The notes beneath the pieces were generated by a model. The model searched no databases. It saw only the letters and a program-made list of their open reading frames with translations, and had not been told where the DNA came from. From assembly GCA_037893225.1 (NCBI GenBank), contig JAZGUH010000760.1:310001-374000 (forward strand): a DNA stretch of 64,000 nucleotides, given 5' to 3'. The position numbers were made by a program, and so were the translations under genes. Origin of the DNA: Hippasteria phrygiana. Taxonomy: Eukaryota; Echinodermata; Asteroidea; Valvatida; Goniasteridae. Every line of letters begins with the position of its first letter. Position 1 is the first letter of the stretch. Shown one piece after another: positions 21,836 through 34,341 of this stretch.

Positions 21836-22615
21836 ACGTTAACACATTTTCAGAATTAGTGTTTCTGCTGCTCAATCACATTAAATTGTAGTAGTTTAAC
21901 ATATGTGTCTGAACTTATTTATAATTTTTATCCTCGGCTTCTATTTTTTACTGAAAACTTGCATTGTGTTGTTTGCTGTAAAAAGACAACAATTTGCAAT
22001 TATAAAAATGAACGTGTTGTGAAGAAGGAGGAGCTAGTCAATCCAACAGAACGCATCTTTGAATAAGCCGAAGGCATGCATCATATGTGTTTATATTAAT
22101 AACCATTATTAAATTTAATGACCATTATTAAATTGTTCGTGTCATTGTAGTTAGAACTGGAACAAAAAGCAGTAGAAAAGTATAGTTTAAAAGAATACCA
22201 GAGTCTTTAACGTTTTCTTTTGGGTGTTTTGGTTTATTTCACTCACAAACTTTTCAAGATAAGTTCAAATATTACAATTAATAAATAGGTGCTTTTGAGT
22301 GCGGACTATTTTGAAACCGATGGGGCTAATGGCGATGACCCTAAAAGTGGGTGCCAATAGTGGAAAGGAAATACAAGGCAATAAAATTATCAAAATCAAT
22401 CAATCAATCATGATGACTTGTGATATGATAAACAAGGGAGAGAGGAAGCTGAATTAATTGAAAGCAAACACGAGAGCTGACTCAATGCATTTCCCACTCT
22501 ACTTTTGGCAAGCACCAAACGTTTCTTTTAACAGTCGCACAGCACTCAATACGGAGAAAAGAACAGAACAACAGAAACAACAATCTGTAGGTTATGTACT
22601 CGGGCAAACTAGTTG
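21836..22615. other. No gene recognised
   Basis: AT-rich sequence with a short duplicated ACCATTATTAAATT at about 22102-22135 and an AATCAATCAATCAATC tract near 22390. No motif-bearing frame is present. Confidence 0.5.
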
Positions 22616-22623
22616 ATATTAAG

Positions 22624-22781
22624 CAGTGGCGTGTCCACCGGGGGGGGGGGGGGGGGGGGCAAGGGGGAACCCCCCCCCCTCCGGCGGCATTTGAGGCGTC
22701 ATAAAAACAAAAAGAAAATGTTTTAAGGACGGGTCAGACGTTGTTTGCCCTCCCTGACACAAAAAGCTGGATACGCTACTG
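22624..22781. mobile_element. hAT-type MITE with 8-bp target duplication
   Basis: The left end CAGTGGCGTGTCCACC and right end GCTGGATACGCTACTG are inverted. ATATTAAG occurs immediately outside both ends (22616-22623 and 22782-22789), an 8-bp duplication as made by hAT transposases. The interior begins with a run of about 20 G and ends with a C run. Confidence 0.88.
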
Positions 22782-23213
22782 ATATTAAGGAAGGGGAAAG
22801 ATTTTGATGAGGAGGAGGTAAGAGGGCACCTGGATACAACAAATCAACGGCAAGACGCTGGGTCAATTTGTTTTTACGAAATAGGAGCGACTCTTACCAG
22901 TGCGCCACCAAGAGTTTGTAAGGACCATGTCACACTGGGCAATTCACGGGCAATCATTTCCAGGCAATCTCAAAAACGACGCACTCTTGTGACGCACTCT
23001 TGCGAATCGGCCCTATTTTAAAACGCCCATTTACAACACGATTTTCCTGAATTGAATTTACAGATCATCTATAATACACTTTAACCAACTTCACATTCAA
23101 TCTATTTAAAGTGGTTTATGTGCACAAACTTGCATTTTAGCGTGTGATATCAATTTCTGTTGTAGCTTATAGTTTTGTATTCTTTTTCCTAATTGTTATG
23201 TAACGCATATTAA

Positions 23214-23285
23214 GGTACGGTGTTCCGGAGGTCGCAGGTTCGAATCCCGCTCCTGCCAGTTTTCTTTGCTCACTTTGAAAAAGAC
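23214..23285 (+). repeat. 5'-truncated tRNA-derived SINE
   Basis: Contains GGTCGCAGGTTCGAATCCCG (pol III B box at 23237-23247), CTCCTGCCAG and then TTTCTTTGCTCACTTTGAAAA, the same body as at 62201-62300. The A-box half is missing. Confidence 0.75.
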
Positions 23286-23364
23286 TTGCCTTTTCTCGAC
23301 GTATTGTATAAAGCACTGTATGCTCAGTGCTTTCCGAGAGCCTGTGGGGAAAAATCACAAGCTT

Positions 23365-23495
23365 AATATTCGGGTGAGACTCGAACCCACGACCTTCTGC
23401 TTACTAGTGTAATTGAACGATCAGGATTTTAAAGTAAAAGATTATAGGCAGATAGTGCTACATGTGTTTTAGCAACTGAGCATTCTGCTAACAAA
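23365..23495 (-). repeat. tRNA-like SINE relic with internal insertion
   Basis: On the minus strand an A-box-like TGCTCAGTTGCTAAAAC precedes CCTGATCGTTCAATTACACTA and AGGTCGTGGGTTCGAGTCTC (B box). A/B spacing is too long for a tRNA because about 45 AT-rich bases lie between the halves. Confidence 0.55.
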
Positions 23496-24153
23496 GTGTT
23501 TTCCTATTTGCAGTTTTAATATATCTGGTTTCGAAGTAAATAGCTAAAACTCGAGCTGTTTGGTTGAAGTGTGAATTTTAAGCAGAGAATCAAAAATCGA
23601 TAAGGTATTTTGAATGCTTGGAAGATGAGAAATTTAACTTTTGTTAGAACGTTTGCTTTATCCGATTTTCTTTTTGACTTGGTTATTTCCCTACCGACTA
23701 ACATATTCAGCAGATGACAAGATATTATTAGATTTGTTTTCAAGAAGTACGTTAAAGAGCAATTAAAACGTCGATTACAATTTTTACTTATTGGACTTAT
23801 AGTTTATGCCTCCCCAAAACTATAATATAGCAAGTTTCATAAGTCTGAAAAACAAAAAATTGTTTTTGAGCTTTTTCCTTCTGAGCCACTTTGAATCGAT
23901 TCAGAAAAGGCCGAGGTCAACTGCGTGCCGTATCGCGCGATTGATGATGTATACGTGTAGAAACATATGACGTCACTGTATTATAAGACAATGTTTTACG
24001 TAGAGTCTGTATTGTTGTGTCTAAGGCTAGTATTACTCGCTGTGCTTTTTGCATGATGATTCATGTGTAACACCACGGTAAACATATTTTAAAGTGTTGA
24101 CATCTTTGTGAGACATATTTTGAATTTGGGTTGTAGGCTTGTTCTTGCTGAAA

Positions 24154-24154
<1 letters not shown>

Positions 24155-24190
<36 letters not shown>
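24155..24190. repeat. (GTTA)9 microsatellite
   Basis: Nine uninterrupted GTTA units. Confidence 0.95.
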
Positions 24191-25920
24191 TGAATCATAC
24201 TTTCCTTTGTTTGGGACCTGCGCGGCGAGTTGTGTGTGAGCTGATGCTATGCATGTACTCTAGTCTTGCGAATTTGCTTATGCAGCTATACCATAGAGTT
24301 ATTCTTTATATATAACTCTATGAGCTATACACACCATTTCTGTTATAAGGTACCAGACTCAATCGCATGCAGCCTATACAGTACCGTACGTGTACAATGC
24401 ATGTTGAGTCAAGCGAGCGTGGACAGGGAGACGGCCGGGGCTCTGGCTGCTCGAGCCGGCAACCGCAGGGAACGTCGTCGTGGTCTGGGGCGCGTGAGTC
24501 CGGGACAGGATTGGAATGCTTGGTGCCTTCAGAGTTGTGCCTTCAAACCCAGCTGAGTTTTCATAGCTAACACTATCATCAATACAGTCTTTGGCGAAAT
24601 GTTCTGCACATATTTTCAACCATTTCGACAGCCGAAAATCAGATATTGTTTTGTCTACAAAGCGAGCCCACTGTCGCCTTTGAACTCCATTCAGAACTGG
24701 AAATCGCAGGAAGGTTAGGTCAGGGTTTTTGTCGCTGTTCCTCGTGCAACCCCAACTACAACGATCGAGGCATAATGATTATCTCAGATTCATGCTCATA
24801 CTGATATCATATCAAAATTAGACAAAATAAACGGGAAAACCGGGAGGAGTTATGTCGACAAAAACTCTTCCAGCAGCATCTAGTGTTTGGCTGTAGCATC
24901 AACCGACTCTACACGTGTACGTCACGGGGTCTCGTACATACATTTACATACATAATGAGCTTTTGCGAAACAGGATAAATGGTTCAGAATAACAACCCTT
25001 TTTAAATAAAAAAATCCCTCTCGTCTGCGAACTAATCTCCATCAGTTAGAAGAGTATTTAAACTGTCGGAAAAGTCCAAAAAGTCAAAATTGTAATCGGC
25101 GTTTTAGTTGCTCTTTAAACCAACCATATCAATAAATACATAACTCCACCTCTCTGTCTCAAAAAGTGTTTGTATTTGATGTACCTTCTTTACTTTATGT
25201 GTATTTTCATGTAAAAATGAAACCAGGGGGTTCGTTCAATGTTTAGGCCTAAACACGCCCGGGTCCGGGTGAGCATGAATACGAAAAGAAAACTTTTCCT
25301 GACCGACCGACCCTCTTTTCCGAGGGCAACACAAATTGTTTTGGCCTTATACAATTTCATGATGCACACACGAACTAACGCGCGCTTTATGTAAATTGAT
25401 GTAAAAGTTCTACGTGACCCCCAAAACGGAGATGAACCACTTTGAGTTGAACTCGCTGTACTTGAAACGGTGTCTGGACGCTCGGTGCATTTTAATTTGA
25501 CGACCGGCCACCCGTGGTGAGCGTCGTTTTACCCTTTACCGTTTTAACTAAAACAATGTCTGAACATAGCCTTAGTGACGACAGGAGACTAGACAGTTTG
25601 CTGCTACTGAACTTGTGAGAACGACCTTACTGAGAGGGTGAATTTGATTGCTGTGCAAAAAGCCGAGGCGATGAACAGATGATGAGTTCCAATTTCCACA
25701 TGTACACCTACACACCGTAATAATTAGGAGCCTTCATCCCACCTGAACCACAATTCCCACATTTCCTTTTACATCCCTCTTTACACCCCTTTGCACTAGT
25801 CCGGTTCCCTGACCTGACAATTACGCCGACGTTAATAAAATGTAGGTCAGGCAAGTGTCAGGTCGGGCAATCAGACTACATTACACTCATTTTGCGTGAC
25901 GGTCCGTCGGCAAATTTCAT
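24191..25920. other. Intergenic, no gene recognised
   Basis: Contains TTATTCTTTATATATAACTCTA (imperfect hairpin near 24300) and, at 25130-25330, CATAACTCCACCTCT.TCTCAAAAAGTG plus GACCGACCGACCCTCTTTTCC, a dispersed repeat also seen at 61710-61860 and 62450. The GC-rich frame at 24266-24556 shows no family motif. Confidence 0.5.
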
Positions 25921-26204
25921 GATGGCACCCCCCCCCCCCCCCCCCCCCCCCATTCAAAATGGTCTAGCGACGCCCGTGGACGAGTCCCTATACCTCATAT
26001 ACGACAATGCGAAGCCTCACGCGTACGTGCGAGCCCAACTCCCTGAAGGTACCAACCCAATGATCCAACTGAAGCGCGCGCGCCTGCCTCCCGACTCCCA
26101 TTCCGGAACGGCACGGAGTTGGCACTTTCTGCATTCAAGGCTGCAGTTAAACGCACCCTGGGGTTATCGGGCAACAACGTGTCGGAGACAGACAAGCCGA
26201 CCGG

Positions 26205-26404
26205 ACTTTACTTTTTTCTTTTTTTTTTAATCCTCCGGAGCCACGAATTAGAAGAAAAAATGAATTCGAACGTAATGAAACTTCGGACTTTATTTCCCTT
26301 TTTTTTTAATTCTCCAAAGCTGGAAATTAGAATTTTTGGGAGGCAACGTCGAGGTACCGAACCTACAATCTCATACCTCACACACCGTATCCACTGAGCC
26401 ATCG
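26205..26404 (-). repeat. tRNA-like SINE relic
   Basis: Minus strand: GATGGCTCAGTGGATACGGT (A box) and GTAGGTTCGGTACCTCG (diverged B box), then an approximately 100-base tail containing a diverged duplication (AATCCTCCGGAGCCACGAATTAGAA and AATTCTCCAAAGCTGGAAATTAGAA on the plus strand). Confidence 0.6.
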
Positions 26405-26467
26405 GAATGCTCTGCGAACAACGAGAATTTCATTATATACCCAGCCCTGCAACATAGGCGTAGCCAG

Positions 26468-26500
<33 letters not shown>

Positions 26501-26699
26501 AAGGGGGGGTATTTATCCCCCCCTAATATTTTCAGAGTGCCCTTTTTTCTTTTTCTTTTTCTTCTTCTTTTTGTACCCCAAAATTTCTGTCCACAAAAAA
26601 TCAAAACCCTGCCCTCTACATATATCTACGACATACCTGTGTTTAATGTCGCAAGCTATAGGAACGGGGCCCGTAAGTACACAATCGACGCAACATTAA

Positions 26700-27260
26700 A
26701 ATAATTTCCTTCATGCTGCTGGCCCTAGTGTGCCCTTACTGGAAATTATAGTGACCCCTGTGCCCCCCACTGAAAAATGTTAGTGCCCCCTGTGACCCCG
26801 ATATATTGAGTGCCCTTTTTCACGTCTACCCCTCCCCCCCCCCCCCCCCCCCCCCAAATAAAATGACCTTGCTATGCCTATGAACGGGGCCCGTATAAGT
26901 ACACAATCGCCGCAACAATAAAATTATTTCCTTCATGCTGCTGGCCCTAGTGTGCCCTTACTGGAAATTATAGTGCCCCCTGTGCCCCCTGTCCCCCACT
27001 GAAAAATGTTAGTTCCCCCAGTGCCCCCACTGAAAAATATTAGTTCCCTCAGTGCCCCCACTGAAAAATTTAGTTTCCCTGTGCTCTCACTAAACATTCT
27101 GGTGCCCCTGTATCTCCACTAAAAATGCTGGTGCCCTCACTGTTAAAACGCTGTTTAAAAAGTTGCCACAGCCACTTGCGAATGCTGGTGCCCCGGGCCC
27201 TCACTTAAAATGTTGTTGCCATGCATGGACCCCCACTCATAATTATTGTGTCCCCAATGA
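26700..27260. repeat. Degenerate GTGCCCCCACTGAAAAATGTTA minisatellite
   Basis: About fifteen diverged units of 25-35 bp with the core TGCCCC.(CA)CT.AAAAATGTTAGT. The first 110 bp (GAACGGGGCCCGTAAGTACAC through TTATAGTG) is itself repeated at 26661 and 26882. Confidence 0.8.
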
Positions 27261-27428
27261 AAATCCTTGGCAACATCACTGCACAATTTTCCCTAAATTG
27301 TTAAGAGTACGTAGCTGGCCATTCTAAGCTGTACAAACAATATGAATCTATGCCCTTTCCAATGCACTCCGGTCGAATGTGTGGAGGGAGCTGGATTCAA
27401 ACACTCTCGTTGTTCAAAATAATAATAA

Positions 27429-27884
27429 TGGTTGGCTCAGTGGAAGAGCAAGTGGCGCATTACTGAAGTTAAGCAACGTTAATTGCAGGCAGTACTTGGA
27501 TGGGAAACCCCACAATGTAGCGTGCCTGGTAACTATCGTAGGACCCTTTTGGGCAGGTTTGGGCTCGCCCATTTGAGACCCAAGTGGGGCCCCATCTCCA
27601 AAACTGTATGGGGCCCACTCGGTTGCCCATCAAAGGCCCCACTAGTGCATTAATTGTTCTGGGGTAGACAGGCCCTTATTCATCTCAAAAGGTCACGTCC
27701 TTCGGATGGGACGTTAAGCCGGAGGTCTCGTGTGCGCTCTATATGATCAGTGCACGTAAAAGAACCCAGAGCACCTGTCGTGAAAGAGTAGGGTTTGCCC
27801 TGGTGCTTCTGGTGCCCTCATCACACATCCTGTAATTGGCGCTTGCGTTGTTGGATGTTGAATTAAATAAAATAAATAAAATAG
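27429..27884 (+). repeat. Chimeric tRNA/5S rRNA-headed SINE
   Basis: TGGCTCAGTGGAAGAGC (27433-27449) matches a tRNA A box. GAAGTTAAGCAACGTT (27465-27480) and AGTACTTGGATGGGAAACC (27491-27509) match the 5S rRNA internal promoter boxes A and C. The body includes TTCGGATGGGACGTTAAGCC and GTGCACGTAAAAGAACCCAG, a conserved SINE body motif in many marine animals, and it ends in an AAATAAAATAAATAAA tail. Confidence 0.8.
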
Positions 27885-28351
27885 AGTTACTAAAAAGTAC
27901 ATGAGTTGTTTTGTAACAGAAATTGTACATTAATTTTTTTGTTTTATTTAATGTTAATAACAGCAACTTTTTTTAAATTTAAATTTGAAATTGAATTGCA
28001 TGTCTTTCAAAACAAATCTATTGATCAAGAAGTGGTTATATAGCGAATGTTTTTTCACTTCTCACAGCCAATGGGCCATTCAGATCTTATACAGGGTGTC
28101 TAAAAAAAATGCCCCTCCCAGGGTTGCAGCATAATTCGAAAAATTAAATGTTATTTCTACTTTTCTTAAATAATTGTGAAGCATATCTATTTGTACTATT
28201 TTCCGTAAAATTTCCACTTTAAACAGCAGGAAAATTATGTCCCCGCTCCCTTTTGGATCTGTAAAAAATCCCTGTCTACCTTTCAGCATGGATATATCAG
28301 GTGCCCTTTTTCACGTCCCCCCCAATAAAAATGACCTTGCTACGCCTATGT

Positions 28352-29813
28352 GCAACACATGCGTATGTCTATTACAAGTATTATAGAGGGCGCTCAACAA
28401 TGCATCCATTCAGATGTCGTTTGGGAAAATATAATTCGCTGCCCGGCAAGTTGGAATGAACTTGCAGTCGCGCGATCTCCTTCAACAAGCAGCCATTCAG
28501 AGCGTTGATGATGAGTGGCGCCCACTAAGGTTCAGTGGGTTCTGGGTGTGGGCACCTCGTGCCCACTGCCAGTGAGCCCGGTGGGTATTGGTCAGACCAC
28601 CTGGGAGGGGCGGCGACTACCCATACATCGGTGACCTGGGGAGGGAGGAAAGGGGAAATATCAATTTAGATCAACCATGTAAATTTTTGATTGTACAACT
28701 TGAAAAGAGTATTGTTGATTCTCCATTTTTTGAGAAACATATTAAAAGGATTGTTGAATTTGTAACAATAGTATTCAATAAGGATTTTGTTTTTGAGACT
28801 GTAGTTCCAAATGATGAGGGGATCAGAAAAGTTACACGTGTACAACCGACAAATAATGTTCTTCAGTGGCGTATCCCCCCCCCCCCCCCCCCCCCCGTTT
28901 GCAGGCCCAGAAAAAAATCAATAAAAAAAAATTTAAAAAACTTTTTATAAGCACAATGTGGCACCACAGTATGCCTCAGATTGCAGGAAAATTGCTTAAA
29001 TATTTCAAAATGTTCGGGGAGAGCATGATCCTAGACGTAGACCCCCCTAGGGCTGCATGGCGTGCCTAGTGATATGAATTAGTGATATTTATAAATCAGG
29101 GAATACATTTTTGTACAATACCATTTAGTTGAGACGATGAGACTGGCCAATGCTGTCAATTAAGGATTGAAGTATTTTCACATGTGAAAACCAGATTGAA
29201 ATGTAGAGATATTGGTTTTAAGTTGGCAGGTATCAGATTTTATTTCGTCCTTATGGGTGGATTTTTTTTTTAATATAAAAATATTTTTAAAATATTTAAA
29301 AAACAGTCATGTTGTACTTGAACGATTTAATGAAGCTAAAGGAAGCATCTGACACTGTGAACAAGTAAACATGGATTTAGTGCCAAGTAAAAATTCCATT
29401 GATACCGGTATTCATTGTTAGGACACCGTTTTCTTTTGTTAGATGTTCATAGTGTGAAATACTAGTTTCACTAGTAATACTCGTTTCTGCTACTTCAGAC
29501 AATCATTCGCAAAGTAAGACACAAACCCAGTAATATGATTTTTGGAGAAAAAACATTTATTATATCATTGAAGATGAATAATAAATAAATAAATATTATA
29601 GTAAATAACAAAATTGTATATATATATCTTTTATTTTGAAATACTTGTTAATGATAAATTTCTCTGAAAATTAGTTTTACGCCATATGTACAGTTATTTG
29701 TTTTTAATGATATTTGCAAAAGGTGGCTCTTCACAATTGAATATCAGAAATTCAGAATTTATTAAATAAATGAATAAATAACGAAAGAAAGAAAGAAAAA
29801 GGAGGGAGAAACG
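28352..29813. other. Intergenic, no gene recognised
   Basis: An open frame at 28588-28870 encodes a weakly hydrophilic peptide without known motifs and then runs into a poly-C tract; not called. CAGTGGCGTATCC at 28864 is followed by poly-C and looks like a hAT MITE end without a clear partner. The rest is AT-rich. Confidence 0.5.
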
Positions 29814-31781
29814 TTAAAGGGGCTGTGTCGTAGCGCCATCTCGCGTTAACGAATCAAATATTGGAGTGCGCCCCCTTGCGCTTAATTTCGGTTATGTGCT
29901 ATTTTTAACCTCCATCCGTTTGTTATGGCTGTTCTGAGAATTGGCTTTTGGAAACTACACCCCGTGGAACATGCACGCATGTCCAGCGTCTGCGTACTAA
30001 AATACACATACGTGTACACACATACTTATAAACAAGTAGCACACATCGTGGCACTCAGTTCTCTAAGAAAAAAAACGTTCAAATTTCATCTGTTTATTTC
30101 ATAAAATTTCACTCACATGTACACAAGTGCCATGGAATATTTGTCTGAAGTTGCATAGAATTGGAGGTTGGCGATATAGAAGTAGAACCTTACGCTGGAG
30201 AACCTATGACATACATGCCGAAACTCTTGCCAGAGAGGACGACTCGGCACACGGGGTGCTTGTCCATGTAAATGTGCACAGCAAAACTGCAACGTGTCTT
30301 GTCGCTGTGGGATAGTTCGCGCTAAATTTTGTACACAAAATCCCACAGGCGGGGTATCCGTAAAAGGGTCTATGTATTATGTGTACATTCATCTGGATGT
30401 ATCTTGTTCGTATCTTGCTTGTAAACTTAGGTCGATAAAAAGCTTCAGGCTTATTTTGACCCGTCACTTTAATAACAAAATTATCATGCTACTAAAAGAG
30501 GTGTAGTGGCTGCAGACAGTTCTTTAGCAGCGAAAAAAAAAAAAAAATCTAGAACTTAGAAGTACATTTTTTTTAAGCAGTTGATAGATATAATAGAGCT
30601 GAAACAACTTTACTTGGTCGCTATTCCAATGGCACTTGTCAACAACTCGCTGTGTGAAACAACATTTCCGCACATCAAGTCTACATGTAATGTATAGTAA
30701 ACATGTACAGTACATACATTACATGTACAGTATACATCCGATCCATGTACTCGGTATGTGAATTGTTCATGTCATAAAAAGTAATAAGCGAATAATTCGT
30801 GCAAAACAGGTGAAAATTAGGGTTGTTTGAATATTTGTCGGGGTGTATCTTTGTTTCTTCGGTAGTCATCTTTAGCATAGTGATGTGGGGATCTGTGCGC
30901 CAGTGGCGTAAACACGGGGAAGGAGTTCAGGGGCCCGCCGATTTGTATTTCTTTTTTGTTTCGTAAATTTAAAAAGGGGAAAATTGTACACAAAGTGATG
31001 TTTCAAATTTCAAGCGGTGTTTAGGGCAGGGGTATCCCCCGTTGAGAAAAAGTTCAAGATGCAGTACTTCGTTGACAAATTCAATAATCATCCCCACTTT
31101 TCGACACGGATTTACTCGCCACTTGTGAAATCTTATTTGTTTGGCGTATATTATTTATTGGTAATACCTGTTATTATTGTGTTTATTATTTGATAGTGTT
31201 GAAATAACTCTTATGATGTAACTTTCCATAAATTCCTGCCATCAAATGTAACCGGTCGTGGACTCAATATCGGCATCAGTATAGCTGTTTTACTTTGATT
31301 TGCTCATCATTGCACGCACAGCCGATTTTAGTCAAAATTTATTTCGATACATAGGCCTACAACTTTATTTTTGTATGGGAAGGGGCTGGTGCATTATTTA
31401 TTTTACAATTATAAATACAGATTTACTTATTTACTTATTTTCGTTTAGTTCTGTCATGGTACATTTGGGCGTTTGGCGGGTGGGGTGTCACGGACTATGT
31501 TCGACTGTAGGCCTATCGTATATTTTTGGTGGCACAAACACATACAAAATACTTGTACATGCAGTATGTATTATAACTACAGGATCATGCATGCAGCAGT
31601 CATTGCAATTGTAATCTGATCTGGCGCGCGCCCTGTGGGTCAGCGCGCGCGAGCCCTGTAGGTCAGCGCGCGGTCGTGGGGTATTATTTGCAGTTACTGG
31701 GTTCATCTGCTGCGTTCATCAGTTCGGGATTCAGTGTACAGCCGCAAGCCTGCTATGATCGTGACGACACAGCCCCTTTAA
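29814..31781. mobile_element. 2-kb TTAA-bounded element, AGGGGCTGTGTCGT ends
   Basis: Left TTAAAGGGGCTGTGTCGTAG and right ACGACACAGCCCCTTTAA are perfect inverted repeats over 18 bases including TTAA. The interior has ACATGTACAGTACATACATT microduplications near 30700 and a GCGCGCGCCCTGTGGGTCAG / GCGCGAGCCCTGTAGGTCAG duplication near 31623. There is no transposase. Confidence 0.85.
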
Positions 31782-32314
31782 GTATGTAATGTTAAGACCA
31801 ATCCTTGTCAGATTTTGTTGGAGGTGTCATTAATTAGTGCAATTAATTCAGTGCGGAGCACCAAGTCTTCATTTTTTTTTTCACTATGAACGAAACACTT
31901 CGGTTGGTCGCAAGTTTTACCTTCCAAAGGTATGAGGGCGCCCTTCCCCATGAGCAACTACTTCCTGTTTCACTTTTTCAGCGGAAAGTCCGAACCTACC
32001 CTTCTAGTTCTACTGTTCTAGTTCTACGGCTACGTACGATCTTTCACATAGACATTTGGCTGGTAATAAAGATCCTCTTTCTAATTTACTGCGGAAAAGG
32101 TTTGAAACAAATGTTTTGCTCGGCAGGTCCGTGAAATTGGCCCGGTACTGCAGCTCCTCAACTGAGAAATCATTTCAACCAACTGAGTTTATCACGAGCG
32201 AAACCAGAGCGTATTTTGGGGGGTATTCCAAGAGATGATTCATGTATTCGGTGTTGACCCTTTGGTGGCTGGGTCATTCATTGTTGGTGAGTCTCGGAGA
32301 TTCTAAAAAAGTAT

Positions 32315-33904
32315 AAACCTTTTTGACATTCTCAATCTCAGTGCATTGTGGGTGTGGATGACGAGCAAACCATGTAATTTATACACAAACCTAGCCTGTG
32401 GCGTATGTGAACCAGTTCAAATATTGGTAATCGTGTAGTTTTAGGACACCCCACCTCAAAATAATTTATTTATTTTTGAAATATTTTGCATCATTCCAAA
32501 ATTTATTACGAAATGTATTAAAACTAGGGTCTAGGGTTGCTGGGATTAAGAAAAGATTGCTCCAGGCCACAAAAGTCATTTTTGAATGGTACAAACTATT
32601 TAAGAACTTAAAAAAAATTGAGGTGTTTGAGCTTCTAGGAGGGGCTCTGAGGGGTGTCCTAAACTACATGATTACCCAAATATTAATTGATTTTATTCTC
32701 AACAATATCTGTCATCATGAGTTGAGAGATATTCACAATTATCTTGGAACGTCATAAGAAAAATGATAACCAGAAAAATCATTTTTTATGGCAATTAAAA
32801 TAAGGAAATAATTGGGCAATCCCACTCAGCACCATCAAACATCGCCCGTATGCTGTGCAGCAGCATATTTTGATCGGGTTGTGAGCATGCGCAATGCGGG
32901 CAATTTTATCAATGGTCAACTGCCACTGCTTAGGTCAAAGTCGTGAAATATTAATGAGCATGTTGTTTTTCGGGAAGTTGGGGGCCTGTGTGTCTGCGTA
33001 CGTGCGCATGCATCATGCACGCACGTTTTGCACAACTCCCCTGCTCGCACTCGCTGCAGCTCAGGCCGCCGGGCCACAGCCGGCCTCGCTCACCACCGGC
33101 ACCATGCACATTTTGCATATTGGTCTAGCAGAGGCGTATACAGAAGTGCATTAACTTTAAACTTTACCCCCAAAAATGGTGCATTTCATAAATAAATTCT
33201 ATTAAAAGTAAACCAACCGAAGAAAGACGAACAGAACACTCACCAAAATATGGCAATTTCGCAAAAGGGACCCAAAAAACTCTTTGAGTATACACTGAGA
33301 AAAATGCTGATAACTCGGTCCAGAACTATCCAATTTTGACACCGTAATAGATGAAACGGTAGTGTCGAGCGCAATCTGGAGTTTTGCTCAAGTTTATTGT
33401 ACTCCCTCCTGAGCTAATTTCCCTTTGAATGAAATCCATTCATAGGGATATGAACTCAGGAGGGAGTACAATAAACTTGCGCAAAACTCCAGATTGCGCT
33501 CGACAGTAGTATTGATTATAGAGAATTGGAAAATAAATCGTAATACACCATGTGACCATGTTTAACCAATGAATTTGAAACCGCAGGAATCCCTTATCGA
33601 TGCATTTGTTTCTTCGGCGCCATGACGCGCTAGTGTGACATCACATAATGAGCGGCGCTGTTCGCCAGTTGGCTAATTTGCATAATTTATGTCAGCTGAA
33701 TTCTGCTAGCGATGTTTGATAGTGCTCAGGTTTCTGATGAATGCAACAGTCAACACCTCGGAAATTTGCCAATCGGAAGAACCTGAGGATTTTAGCAACC
33801 ATGACAACCAATGCAACCGATATAATAAAATTAATAAGCATCCTCTTCTAATGCCAGTAATGGTTGATAATGTTCCTACGATGCTTTGAGAATGTCAAAA
33901 AGGT
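32315..33904. mobile_element. TIR element, AACCTTTTTGACATTCTCAA family
   Basis: Left AACCTTTTTGACATTCTCAA, right TTGAGAATGTCAAAAAGGT. Both ends and several interior blocks (TGCATTGTGGGTGTGGATGA; TGATGAATGCAAC; AACCATGACAACCAATGC) recur inverted at 57849-58662. It also contains an inner inverted pair (CAAATATTGGTAATCGTGTAG / CTACATGATTACCCAAATATT at 32416-32690) and a nested hairpin MITE. It ends about 290 bp before the first visible RDH exon. Confidence 0.75.
33364..33504. mobile_element. 141-bp hairpin MITE
   Basis: The arms GTCGAGCGCAATCTGGAGTT... and ...AACTCCAGATTGCGCTCGAC are inverted over about 50 bp, leaving a short loop; TTTATTGTACTCCCTCCTGAG is also paired. It is nested inside the 32315-33904 element. 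Confidence 0.85.
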
Positions 33905-34194
33905 GTATTCCTTGTACTCTTCGTAACAGTTAGCTGTGTGTGAACCACAAATACATTCTAGGAAATTTTGTAATGGTATGTACATAGATCCCACTGTTCC
34001 ACTGCGTGACAGCTGTATGTTACATCATACCCTGTATATGGTGAAATGTGTGTCTCACAGTATTTTATCAAACTGATTTTGTCTCCGGACGGGCATCCAT
34101 GCACTCTTCAGCACCAACCATCATTTGAAAGGAAGTCTTGACACTTTCCCACCTTTCTCCTCCACCCGTGGTCTGTGCGATGGCACATGGGCAG

Positions 34195-34341
34195 TTGTAG
34201 CAGTGCTGTTGTGGCTAGTACGGAAGTACTGCGAAGGAGGATGGTGCTACAGCAAGGCCCGTCTGGACGGTAAGACGGTCCTCATCACGGGGGGAAATAC
34301 AGGTATCGGCAAGGAGACGGCACGAGATCTGGCTAGAAGAG
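34195..34341 (+). CDS. RDH copy 1, exon with membrane anchor and cofactor loop
   Basis: Acceptor GGGCAG at 34194, donor AGAG|GTACGT at 34342; 147 nt, phase 1 at both ends. It encodes [39 protein letters not shown] and DLARRG. The same acceptor phase and length appear in copy 2, which supports the boundary. A frame continues upstream to an ATG at 34125, but the copy-2 comparison argues that region is intron. Confidence 0.88.

Larger units (their letters stand above)
26450..28351. mobile_element. Composite hAT-like element with CATAGGCGTAGC ends
   Basis: The left end CATAGGCGTAGCCAGCGGGG, followed by 28 or more G, is inverted at 28331-28351 (CCTTGCTACGCCTATG). TGCAA flanks both ends. A second internal right end is at about 26865-26882 (CCTTGCTATGCCTATG), so at least two related copies are merged here. 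It carries a CCCCCACTGAAAAATGTTAGT minisatellite and a SINE. No transposase was found. Confidence 0.6.

Noticed and set aside
26371..26704. Glycine- or proline-rich protein frames
   Set aside because: They are translations of a poly-G run at a transposon end.
27465..27510. A 5S rRNA gene
   Set aside because: Only the internal promoter boxes match; the 5' and 3' halves that should pair are absent and a SINE body follows.
28588..28950. A 120-codon coding gene
   Set aside because: No motif, runs through poly-C, no splice or homology support.
34125..34194. Start codon of RDH copy 1 at 34125
   Set aside because: The frame is open, but copy 2 shows a clear acceptor at the homologous place and no similarity upstream, so this part is probably intron.
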